Below, piece by piece: positions 1-5,152 of a stretch of DNA of 6,406 bases. The notes under the pieces were generated by a model. The model was not told the DNA's origin and did not search any database. It worked only from the letters and a program-made list of their open reading frames with translations. Within the stretch, counting starts at the first letter, position 1; each line of letters begins with the position of its first letter. Both the position numbers and the translations under genes were made by a program. The DNA is from Nitrososphaerales archaeon TH703 (GTDB lineage: Archaea > Thermoproteota > Nitrososphaeria > Nitrososphaerales > Nitrososphaeraceae), in contig JAATVL010000298.1 of assembly GCA_014523525.1 (NCBI GenBank), positions 1-6,406 of the forward strand, written 5' to 3'.

Positions 1-15
1 ATCCTGGACCTTTTT

Positions 16-343
16 TTATTCTGTATTTATGTGTTCACAGTTAGCAGCCTCATCATGATCAATGGTTATGTTCAACATTACGGTATCGTCACCACCACAT
101 CCACAATCAAGGAATCTTTGTTTCACTAGGAATAATCGTACAATGCGTTACCATGAGTTATTACATCGTTTCCTAGACCGATTGTAATGAGCCTGAGTTA
201 ATGATATCATTACCATCATGCCCAACAATAATGTTGTTGTTGTTACCTGAGGTGATCATATCATTGCCACTTGTTCCAGCACGTATTTCATTCATCATGA
301 AAAATATAAGGAATATGAGCTTTAAATCAGTCAACGAGAGCAA
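16..343 (-). pseudogene. Broken RTX-like calcium-binding repeat protein gene (two frameshifts)
   Basis: The minus strand reads as a small secreted-type calcium-binding repeat protein, but only if the frame changes twice. From about 343 down to 176 one frame gives a hydrophobic, signal-like stretch (LKLIFLIFFMM), then NEIRAGTSGNDMI and GHDGNDIINSGS, the G-N-D-x-I nonapeptides of RTX/hemolysin-type repeats. It stops at TAG (173-175). A second frame (about 179 to 126) gives GLGNDVITHGNA and stops. A third (about 123 to 16) gives FLDCGCGGDDTV and a Cys-containing acidic tail (EAANCEHINTE) ending in TAA. A closing D-C-G...D-T-V...N-C-E block is, from memory, common at the end of archaeal calcium-binding repeat proteins. 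The start is uncertain: TTG at 343 keeps the hydrophobic leader, while the ATG pair at 293-298 drops it. The protein looks unusually short for an RTX protein. Sequencing error could mimic the frameshifts, but two within about 60 bases favour real decay. Confidence 0.6.
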
Positions 344-448
344 ATAATTGCTAATAGTTCATTAATAAATTTGAATCCTTGTTAATCTCGACACCATCAT
401 TTTCTGACCCTGACCCTGTTAATTTTATTTTCTGTAAAACAACATCCC

Positions 449-456
449 TAAATATG
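449..456 (+). promoter_or_regulatory. Putative TATA box of the four-helix membrane protein gene
   Basis: TAAATATG is centred about 24 bases before the ATG at 476. No Shine-Dalgarno-like sequence precedes that ATG. The spacing fits an archaeal leaderless promoter. It is called from position and composition only. Confidence 0.35.
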
Positions 457-475
457 ATTTTGTTGGTATAGTAAC

Positions 476-1021
476 ATGGGATCAACAAGTGGGATTGTTA
501 TAAAAAGACCTTCTGGTATAATTGCAGGTTTGACTGCGGCTTGGGCAATTTTTGGATTATTCTTGGCCTTAGATCAAGAAATGGGACTAGAACCAGGTGC
601 GTTGTTTAGAATGGTTGGAATTGCATTTGGAGTAGATCCTCCTAATGCTGTGTATATTGGCTTTCTCCTGTATATGATAACTGCCGTTATTATAGGGATA
701 ATTTACAGCGGTATATGTAAGAGAGTTAAAGTATTGTATATCAATTCTGTGTTAAAGGGAGTGGGTACTGGTATCTTGGCGGGGATAGTTGTGTGGGGAG
801 TTCTGTTCCTACCAATAAATTATTTAATTATGCAACCAACTTTACAAAAAATGTTGATAGAATCAGATCCGTCATCTTCACAATATTCTATGGCAAAAAA
901 GCTTATGGAGCTTTCAAACACGATCTTCTGGGGTTCATTATCATTACATATAGTGTTTGGTGGTGTGATGGGATTTTGTGCAAGACTTGCTGTAGCTGAA
1001 ACCAGTGTAATACATGATTAA
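476..1021 (+). CDS. Four-helix integral membrane protein, unknown function
   Basis: I do not recognise this 181-residue protein. It has four clear hydrophobic segments at about residues 13-32, 59-80, 94-117 and 148-171. Glycines are frequent in the third and fourth (GVGTGILAGIVVWG; FGGVMGF), suggesting tight helix packing. There is no signal peptide beyond the first helix. Between helices three and four lies a polar loop of about 30 residues (roughly 118-147) containing SDPSSSQ. By the positive-inside rule, the basic start (KRPSG) and the KRVK stretch after helix two place the N-terminus and the second loop in the cytoplasm. No catalytic or metal-binding motif is visible, so a transport, scaffold or stress role cannot be chosen. 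The ATG at 476 is preferred because a TATA-like box sits at the leaderless distance upstream. The gene stands alone: the decayed RTX gene on its left is divergent and the VOC group on its right is convergent. Confidence 0.8.
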   Translation: MGSTSGIVIKRPSGIIAGLTAAWAIFGLFLALDQEMGLEPGALFRMVGIAFGVDPPNAVYIGFLLYMITAVIIGIIYSGICKRVKVLYINSVLKGVGTGILAGIVVWGVLFLPINYLIMQPTLQKMLIESDPSSSQYSMAKKLMELSNTIFWGSLSLHIVFGGVMGFCARLAVAETSVIHD

Positions 1022-1208
1022 TTGAGTTCCAAAAACAAAAACTTAAAACTATCCAGTTAGTTCGTATACTAGAATCCTAATTTAGAACCGATAGTGTCGT
1101 GGGTACCGACGGGCGGCCATGAAATTAACTATATATGTTACTTATCTAGTGTATACAACCGTTTTAAGTAATTTGGTTCACTTGTAATTATTGATGAAAA
1201 GTAAAGAC

Positions 1209-1215
1209 AAAAAAA
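1209..1215 (-). terminator. Putative poly-T terminator for the VOC gene group
   Basis: Seven A residues on the plus strand form a T7 run in the minus-strand transcript, about 100 bases past the end of the 107-codon frame. Archaeal RNA polymerase terminates on such runs without needing a hairpin. The distance makes the assignment tentative. Confidence 0.25.
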
Positions 1216-1311
1216 CATGCAGAAAGTATTAAAATGAAGACCATTATCTTCGGTGTAAGATTATATGTGAATTGAATCAGAATAATGGTGATATTTTATG
1301 ATACTGCAAAT

Positions 1312-1635
1312 TTAGTATCCCTTTTTAGGATTCCTAAACTCCATTATGGTTTCAAGGAGCACATTGGCTAAATCTGATGAATCTTTTCTTTTATAAAAAG
1401 AGTCACTAGATGAGGAACGAAATAAATGACCTATTTTTTCCATAACAAAATCTCTAAACCAATAGTTTAGAAATAAATTATTGAAGTGATGAGTACTTAT
1501 TATAGTTACATGAACACATTGCTTACAGATGCAATTAAATTTGTTCAACGAAAGAAAGAAGAATTGTCCTGAAGATAATGATAATAGGATAACAATTGCT
1601 TCATACAGAACCTTCTGGCATATTTTGAATATCAA
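1312..1635 (-). CDS. Possible small Cys/His-containing protein, overlapping the VOC gene stop
   Basis: This 107-codon frame begins at a TTG sharing bases with the TGA of the VOC gene (TTGA), so it could be translated by coupling. The first 30 residues are hydrophobic and low in complexity and may not be translated. The middle has FNCICKQC (C35, C37, C40) followed by H42, H49 and H50, loosely like a small zinc-binding finger. An aromatic-rich stretch (FLNYWFRDFVMEKIGH) and a Ser/Lys-rich, otherwise helical C-terminal tail follow. I recognise no family. For a real gene: the coding-like C-terminal half, same-strand overlap with a solid gene and clustered Cys/His. Against: AT-rich DNA readily yields open frames of this size, the first third looks poor, and there is no ATG before residue 65. 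It could also be a decayed or N-terminally truncated zinc-finger-like gene. Confidence 0.35.
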   Translation of the reverse strand: MIFKICQKVLYEAIVILLSLSSGQFFFLSLNKFNCICKQCVHVTIISTHHFNNLFLNYWFRDFVMEKIGHLFRSSSSDSFYKRKDSSDLANVLLETIMEFRNPKKGY

Positions 1636-2033
1636 TCTATTACTCGCCAGTAGTTTCTGGTTATGAATTCGACAAGGTTTCCAGAAGGATCTCGAAAATA
1701 AATTGATCTGGACTTGATATCATTTTTCCACGCTATTTCCTTTTCGATTTGTATATTATTTTTTTCTAGCAAATCCCTTGCTTCCTCATATTCGTCTGAT
1801 TCGATTTCAAAGGCAACATGAACCATTGAAGGTGCGCCATGACTGGTCTCTTTTTCAGCTGCAGTTACCGCGTGATTAAAAATGAGAAGCATATTTTTAT
1901 CCGTCTTTAAGAAAACATGCCTGCCTTTCTGTTCAGAGACGAGCTCTAAACCTATTATATCAACATAGAATTCTTTCATTTTTTCTAAATGAGATGAATA
2001 TATTGACGTTTCAACAATCTTTCTGAATTTCAT
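1632..2033 (-). CDS. VOC superfamily (glyoxalase/bleomycin-resistance/dioxygenase fold) protein
   Basis: A single-module vicinal-oxygen-chelate protein of 133 residues, the normal length. Two beta-alpha-beta-beta-beta units are visible. The first is residues 4-52, with ETSIYSSHLEKMKEFYVDII giving strand then helix and GLELV the next strand. The second is residues 69-126, with MVHVAFEI and then YFRDPSGNLVEF. The RDPxGNxxEF ending is the hallmark of the family. Likely metal ligands by position are E8 (first strand), H72 and E122. The usual His at the first position is replaced by Glu, which some family members have. VOC proteins include glyoxalase I, FosA/FosX fosfomycin enzymes, extradiol dioxygenases and bleomycin-binding proteins; nothing here selects one, so the substrate is unknown. 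It probably acts in the cytoplasm as a dimer. It is first in a two-frame minus-strand group with the small Cys/His frame. Confidence 0.9.
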   Translation of the reverse strand: MKFRKIVETSIYSSHLEKMKEFYVDIIGLELVSEQKGRHVFLKTDKNMLLIFNHAVTAAEKETSHGAPSMVHVAFEIESDEYEEARDLLEKNNIQIEKEIAWKNDIKSRSIYFRDPSGNLVEFITRNYWRVID

Positions 2034-2062
2034 TGTAGGCTAATGAATATAACAGATCAAAC

Positions 2063-2070
2063 AAAATAAA
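2063..2070 (-). promoter_or_regulatory. Putative TATA box of the VOC gene
   Basis: TTTATTTT on the minus strand is centred about 33 bases before the ATG at 2033, implying a leader of only a few bases. A second A/T-rich element (TTATATT, 2046-2052) lies too close to the start to be the main box. Confidence 0.3.
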
Positions 2071-2174
2071 GTATTTGATAGTAAAATAAGTTCTCTTATG
2101 TGAAGGTTAGATAGCGTCACGATGATGAAGCTGGTTCTTTAATCTTGTAAATTAAATTCGTCATGGATTTTAAT

Positions 2175-2217
2175 TTGGCAATTTGCTACGAGAGCAGTTT
2201 CATCAAAAAATTGCTAA
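2175..2217. repeat. Inverted repeat upstream of the PPOX gene
   Basis: TTGGCAATTT (2175-2184) and AAATTGCTAA (2208-2217) pair over ten bases with one mismatch and a 23-base spacer. It lies just upstream of the promoter palindrome. It could be a regulator site or chance. Confidence 0.3.
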
Positions 2218-2231
2218 GATAACTTTATCTT
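2216..2231. promoter_or_regulatory. Perfect 16-bp palindrome containing the PPOX gene TATA box
   Basis: AAGATAACTTTATCTT has perfect 7-base arms around a 2-base centre. Its right arm contains the TTTATCTT element, about 28-35 bases before the ATG at 2259, which is where a leaderless TATA box should be. A protein bound here would compete with TBP, so an operator role is plausible. Archaeal core promoters are AT-rich, so chance symmetry is possible. Confidence 0.4.
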
Positions 2232-2258
2232 TTGTTAATGCTTACTCTTCATTATCAA

Positions 2259-2705
2259 ATGGTAAAATCGATATTTACCCAAAAGGAAAATGAATATTTA
2301 AAGTCTCAACGTCTCGCAAGGATAGCTACAGCTGCAGCCTCTACAGAACAAGAAGGATCCGCACAACCTGATGTTGTGCCTGTTGGGTTTGATTTTGATG
2401 GTGAATATCTGTATGTAGGCGGAATGAACCTTCTTAAATCCACAAAATTCAGAAATGTTTTGAAAAATAACAAGGTTGCAATTGTGGTTGATGACTTGAA
2501 AAGTATCGATCCATGGGATCCAAGAGGAATAAGGATTTATGGCACTGCTGATATAGTTACACGTCAAGGAGGTTATATGGAGAACACTAACCATCCCAAT
2601 CCCCAATATATTAGGGTTAACCCCAAGAAGAAGTGGAGTTGGGGAGTTGAGCAACCTGTATTTGTACAAGGAAAATTCAAGGTTAAAAAAGCAAAGTCAG
2701 GATAG
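2259..2705 (+). CDS. PPOX-class putative F420-dependent enzyme (split beta-barrel, FMN-binding-like fold)
   Basis: 148 residues of the pyridoxamine-5'-phosphate oxidase-like split-barrel family, in the subgroup usually called PPOX-class F420-dependent. Landmarks in order: FTQKENEYLKSQRLARIATA (residues 6-25, helix plus first strand); PDVVPVGFDFDGEYLYVGG (37-55), the barrel hairpin; KSTKFRNVLKNNKVAIVVDD (60-79), the basic helix and strand that bind cofactor phosphate in relatives; PWDPRGIRIYGTADI (85-99); and IRVNPKKKWSWGVE (118-131), the subgroup's usual ending. Family members reduce or oxidise small molecules using deazaflavin F420, or sometimes bind FMN or haem; the substrate cannot be read here. 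In-frame TTG (2232) and ATG (2238) codons lie earlier, but ATG 2259 is chosen: the family begins at this point, and the TATA-like TTTATCTT sits about 31 bases before it, too close to the earlier codons. A few residues inserted after IATA (STEQEGSAQ) lengthen a loop. Confidence 0.9.
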   Translation: MVKSIFTQKENEYLKSQRLARIATAAASTEQEGSAQPDVVPVGFDFDGEYLYVGGMNLLKSTKFRNVLKNNKVAIVVDDLKSIDPWDPRGIRIYGTADIVTRQGGYMENTNHPNPQYIRVNPKKKWSWGVEQPVFVQGKFKVKKAKSG

Positions 2706-2882
2706 TTATTAATGATAAGTAAAGCCTCCATATTTTGACTCGTATTATACATACATAAACCAATTTATGGTAACAAGTTCCGGTTGAATATTAAGTCATA
2801 TTCCTCGGCTTTGGATCCGAATTGTTTACAAATGGTTCCCGACGCAATAGCGACTGAAGTAGTTTTTAAATGGACCAGTGAA

Positions 2883-2902
2883 AGTTTCTAAATCTAGAAA
2901 CT
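2883..2902. repeat. Perfect 8-bp inverted repeat upstream of the methyltransferase
   Basis: AGTTTCTA (2883-2890) and TAGAAACT (2895-2902) flank a 4-base spacer, AATC. It is about 100 bases before the methyltransferase ATG and just before a second A/T-rich stretch (AATATAATATT). This could be a distal operator, or a hairpin ending transcription from the PPOX gene, although no long T run follows it. Confidence 0.4.
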
Positions 2903-2956
2903 GTTCAAATATAATATTGATATTGCTTCTATTAGCATTTGTCAATTTATCGAAGT

Positions 2957-2987
2957 TATTGTGATAGAACTATATTTAGTCACAATA
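2957..2987. promoter_or_regulatory. 8-bp inverted repeat bracketing the methyltransferase TATA box
   Basis: TATTGTGA (2957-2964) and TCACAATA (2980-2987) are exact inverted copies separated by 15 bases, 23 bp centre to centre (about two helical turns). The TATA-like TATATTTA (2971-2978) lies between them, centred about 27 bases before the ATG at 3002. This geometry suits a dimeric repressor blocking TBP/TFB. The binding protein is not identified and need not be encoded nearby. Confidence 0.45.
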
Positions 2988-3001
2988 TTAGAAGAAATGA
3001 A

Positions 3002-4015
3002 ATGTCAAACTATGAAAAAACGCTGGAAATTATATTCGGTAGATGGAGAAGCCAAATACTATATGCAGGAGTAAGGCTAGGTGTCTTTGATTGTGTAAGA
3101 TCAGTTCCAAAAAGTGCTATAGACATTGCTAAGGAGTTAAATCTTGATGATACGTTGGCTTATCGACTCTTAAGGGCATTAGGTTCTCTCGGTCTATTAA
3201 TAGAAGATGGAAACCACGACTTTTCAATTACCGCACAAGGAGAGTTTCTTCAAAAAGACCATCCACAAACTTTGAGAGGAATAGCATTGTTAGAGGAAGG
3301 CCGTGAGCACTATGCCCTTTGGAAGCATTTACCTGCCATGATTAGGGAAGGTAAACAAAATGCTTTTCTGCGTGAGTATGGTCAAAAATTATTTGAATAT
3401 ACGGATAATAATCCACCATATAGAGAAGTTTTCAACCAAGCTATGAGTAGCTATTCTAGTATTCAAACTGCCTGGATATCAGAGGCACTTGACGGTTATG
3501 ATTTCTCGAATATACATCATCTGTGTGATGTTGGGGGAGGTCAAGGACACTTGCTCAGCAGTTTACTACTCAAATATCCTCACCTTAAAGGCAGCATATT
3601 GGAGTTGGATTCGGCACTTAAGAATAAAGAATTCTTATGGGCAAGGAAAATGGGTGTAGAAGATAGATGCACTTACGTAATAGGTGATATGTTTGATGAA
3701 GTTCCTACTGCAGACGCCTATATTTTGAAAATGATTCTTCACGACTGGTCCGATGACGAATGCGTTAATATACTTTCCAACATTTATCAAGCATCTTCCA
3801 ATGGAGGAACACTCTTTATTGCCGAACACTTTGTTCCAGGGCCAGAAAAACCGCATTTTTCAAAGCTTTTTGATATTCATATGATGTGCGTTGCCTCCGG
3901 AAGAGAACGAACAATTGAGGAATATGCTGAATTGCTAAAAAGGGCTGGTTGGAAACATGCCAATACTTTTCAATCTCGTTCTGGATTAATGGGAGTAATA
4001 CAAAGTAACAAATGA
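3002..4015 (+). CDS. SAM-dependent O-methyltransferase (class I, OMT type 2 / acetylserotonin OMT-like)
   Basis: 337 residues, normal for this family (about 330-350). An N-terminal winged-helix dimerisation domain (about 10-85) is visible from ILYAGVRLGVFDCV, IAKELNLDDTLAYRLLRALGS and a wing ending in FSITAQGEFL. The Rossmann-fold catalytic domain has the SAM-binding glycine loop CDVGGGQG (175-182), the acidic strand end ILELD (199-203), GDMF (228-231), and LKMILHDWSDDEC (242-254), whose H247 is the usual general base. GRERT (300-304) and EYAELLKRAGW (308-317) close the domain. Relatives methylate hydroxyls of phenolics, polyketides, antibiotics or carotenoid precursors; which one applies is not visible. 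The start is ATG 3002 rather than the in-frame TTG at 2939, because the family begins near this Met and the TATA box lies 27 bases upstream. It appears monocistronic, flanked by its own operator-like repeat and a T-run, with no pathway partner beside it. Acquisition from bacteria is plausible but untested. Confidence 0.92.
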   Translation: MSNYEKTLEIIFGRWRSQILYAGVRLGVFDCVRSVPKSAIDIAKELNLDDTLAYRLLRALGSLGLLIEDGNHDFSITAQGEFLQKDHPQTLRGIALLEEGREHYALWKHLPAMIREGKQNAFLREYGQKLFEYTDNNPPYREVFNQAMSSYSSIQTAWISEALDGYDFSNIHHLCDVGGGQGHLLSSLLLKYPHLKGSILELDSALKNKEFLWARKMGVEDRCTYVIGDMFDEVPTADAYILKMILHDWSDDECVNILSNIYQASSNGGTLFIAEHFVPGPEKPHFSKLFDIHMMCVASGRERTIEEYAELLKRAGWKHANTFQSRSGLMGVIQSNK

Positions 4016-4407
4016 AGCATGTGACTATGTTTAAGAATTGGAAAAATTCATGTGCTAGATTTTTTTATTTAGTCATCCCGACTCATTCGAATCTCTGGAT
4101 TTATTTCATTATTTTTATTGCAGAAAACAAGATAAATCAAAATGTTTTAATTTTACGGAAATATCATTTCCTCTTATTTTTTCAAACATATTTTCTATTG
4201 TTACTTTAGAAATATCTATAGTATGAACAACTAATCCAAAGTACACAAAAAATATTGATACCAAAATCGTTCTTATTGATGGGAAGAAATTTTCGCAATA
4301 CATGATTATCATAGTATAGGGGTCACTGAAGTTAAGGCCTGTGTCATAAGTAGAATTAATTCAGATTAATTTGAAGAACATTTTCAATAAGGGTAATGAA
4401 ACCATAT
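4016..4407. other. AT-rich intergenic region without a convincing gene
   Basis: This 392-base stretch separates the methyltransferase from the end of the convergent RHH regulator gene. Short open frames exist on both strands, but their translations are Phe/Leu/Ile/Asn-rich with no recognisable motif. It holds T-run and A-run terminator candidates and a 7-bp inverted repeat, AATTAAT-TCAG-ATTAATT (4354-4371). No tRNA or other structured RNA was seen. Confidence 0.6.
4060..4066 (+). terminator. Poly-T terminator candidate of the methyltransferase gene
   Basis: A run of seven T residues followed by ATTT lies about 45 bases after the methyltransferase stop codon. This fits intrinsic archaeal termination, which needs only a T-rich tract. 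Confidence 0.45.
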
Positions 4408-5064
4408 TCAAATGAAAAGGGAATAAAATTTTTCTTCATCTAATCGTAATTTGTATAACTTGTTGCCCTTTGTTAAGTACACAGCATTATGGACGTTAAA
4501 CAATTCAAATAGATCATCAAATGATCCGCCTATAACATTCCTAGTGTTTGCAATACAATAGGTAATTCCTGGGAGAGATTTTCTTTCATACCATTCACAA
4601 AACCTTACTGCCTTTTTTACAGATTCTTCGCGGGCGAGATCTTCAACTAAAAAAGCAACTGTTAGAGGAAATGTATTGCCAACTTTATTTCCTATTATTT
4701 CTAACACCTTGCTTCCAGTTTCTTGCGGATTTTCTAAAAGCTTGTCATAATTACCGGCAGTTGCATCAAACCAGCGTTTTTTGTTGAGATATTGCATACC
4801 ATAGTGTTTTGTTGAACCGCAAGAGGATTTGAACCAATTACCTGAAGCTAATTTATCTATTTCATCAAGTAATCTACTTAAAGATGCTTCATTATCATAC
4901 AAAATTAAATTGTGTCTGTGTCGGTTTTTTTCATGATTTTTAACCCATTTATCAACAGCATCTGCTACGAGTGATGCCAAAGTAATACCATCGTTTGTGG
5001 CAATTTGGGTAGCTTTTGCATGAAGTTTTTCGTCGAAATCCCTAACGAATAGATCCTTTACCAT
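4408..5064 (-). CDS. Ribbon-helix-helix regulator with unidentified C-terminal domain
   Basis: 218 residues in two parts. Residues 1-45 look like a ribbon-helix-helix (Arc/CopG/FitA-like) DNA-binding unit: strand LFVRDFDEKLH, helix AKATQIATND, turn GITLASL, helix VADAVDKWVKNH. After a basic linker (EKNRHRH) a domain of about 165 residues starts with NLILYDNEASLSRLLDEI and ends with GITYCIANTR, then FNVHNAVYL and KLYKLRLDEEKFYSLFI. I do not recognise it. C170 and H192, with a strand-helix start resembling HxxLxY, faintly recall the MEDS sensory domain of DcmR-type regulators, but that is a guess. ATG 5064 is chosen over in-frame ATG 5079 because TTTAATAA (5087-5094) is centred 26-27 bases before it and the RHH strand usually starts near the N-terminus; 5079 would add five residues. 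The gene diverges from the hydrolase across tandem palindromes, so it probably controls itself and that operon. Fused RHH sensors of this size are uncommon; most RHH proteins are 45-110 residues. Confidence 0.75.
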   Translation of the reverse strand: MVKDLFVRDFDEKLHAKATQIATNDGITLASLVADAVDKWVKNHEKNRHRHNLILYDNEASLSRLLDEIDKLASGNWFKSSCGSTKHYGMQYLNKKRWFDATAGNYDKLLENPQETGSKVLEIIGNKVGNTFPLTVAFLVEDLAREESVKKAVRFCEWYERKSLPGITYCIANTRNVIGGSFDDLFELFNVHNAVYLTKGNKLYKLRLDEEKFYSLFI

Positions 5065-5086
5065 GCTTTTACTATTCATCTACCAT

Positions 5087-5094
5087 TTATTAAA
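5087..5094 (-). promoter_or_regulatory. Putative TATA box of the RHH regulator gene
   Basis: TTTAATAA on the minus strand is centred 26-27 bases before ATG 5064, matching leaderless spacing. It abuts the 16-bp palindrome at 5094-5109, so bound protein would cover the TFB-recognition region. It helps choose 5064 over 5079 as the start. Confidence 0.45.
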
Positions 5095-5109
5095 GATATC
5101 TAGATATCT
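5094..5109. promoter_or_regulatory. Perfect 16-bp palindrome, operator copy 1
   Basis: AGATATCTAGATATCT is a perfect palindrome and also two direct copies of the 8-bp palindrome AGATATCT. RHH proteins typically bind short palindromes as cooperating dimers in the major groove, which suits this layout. It lies immediately upstream of the regulator's own TATA box. A near-identical copy is 38 bp away. Confidence 0.65.
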
Positions 5110-5122
5110 GTTTTAGATACAA

Positions 5123-5130
5123 TTAAATAA
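5123..5130 (+). promoter_or_regulatory. Putative TATA box of the hydrolase operon
   Basis: TTAAATAA is centred 26-27 bases before the ATG at 5153, the expected leaderless spacing. It sits between the two operator copies, and the downstream copy would cover the transcription start. Confidence 0.5.
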
Positions 5131-5131
5131 T

Positions 5132-5147
5132 AGATATCTGGATATCT
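5132..5147. promoter_or_regulatory. Near-perfect 16-bp palindrome, operator copy 2
   Basis: AGATATCTGGATATCT differs from copy 1 at a single central base. It lies between the hydrolase TATA box and its ATG, a classic repressor position. Partial sites TTAGATAC (5113-5120) and TTAGATAT (5147-5154) share the half-site and may extend the array into the start codon. Confidence 0.65.
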
Positions 5148-5152
5148 TAGAT

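Noticed and set aside
351..476. Minus-strand open stretch reading LTGSGSENDGVEINKDSN before TAG at 351-353
   Set aside because: The short stretch looks coding-like, but it has no good start, runs into the 5' end of the membrane protein gene, and is in a different frame from the RTX remnant; it may be chance or further decay.
1096..1116. GC-rich patch with GACGGGCGG, recalling the 3' region of 16S rRNA
   Set aside because: Only nine bases match and the surrounding sequence is AT-rich and unlike rRNA.
1240..1289. ACCATTAT / ATAATGGT 8-bp inverted repeat with a 34-base spacer
   Set aside because: The spacer is long, the arms are AT-rich and no T-run is next to it; expected by chance in this DNA.
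2298..2669. 123-codon minus-strand frame opposite the PPOX gene
   Set aside because: It is antisense to a well-supported gene and its translation lacks any domain signature.
4086..4092. TTCGAAT resembling a tRNA T-loop
   Set aside because: The flanking bases do not form a T-stem, and no acceptor, D or anticodon arm is nearby.
4012..4209. Open frame whose ATG overlaps the methyltransferase stop
   Set aside because: The translation is Phe/Leu/Ile-rich with no motif and runs through the T-run terminator.
4115..4312. Minus-strand open frame in the same gap
   Set aside because: AT-rich random-looking translation, overlapping another equally poor frame; no promoter or homology cue.
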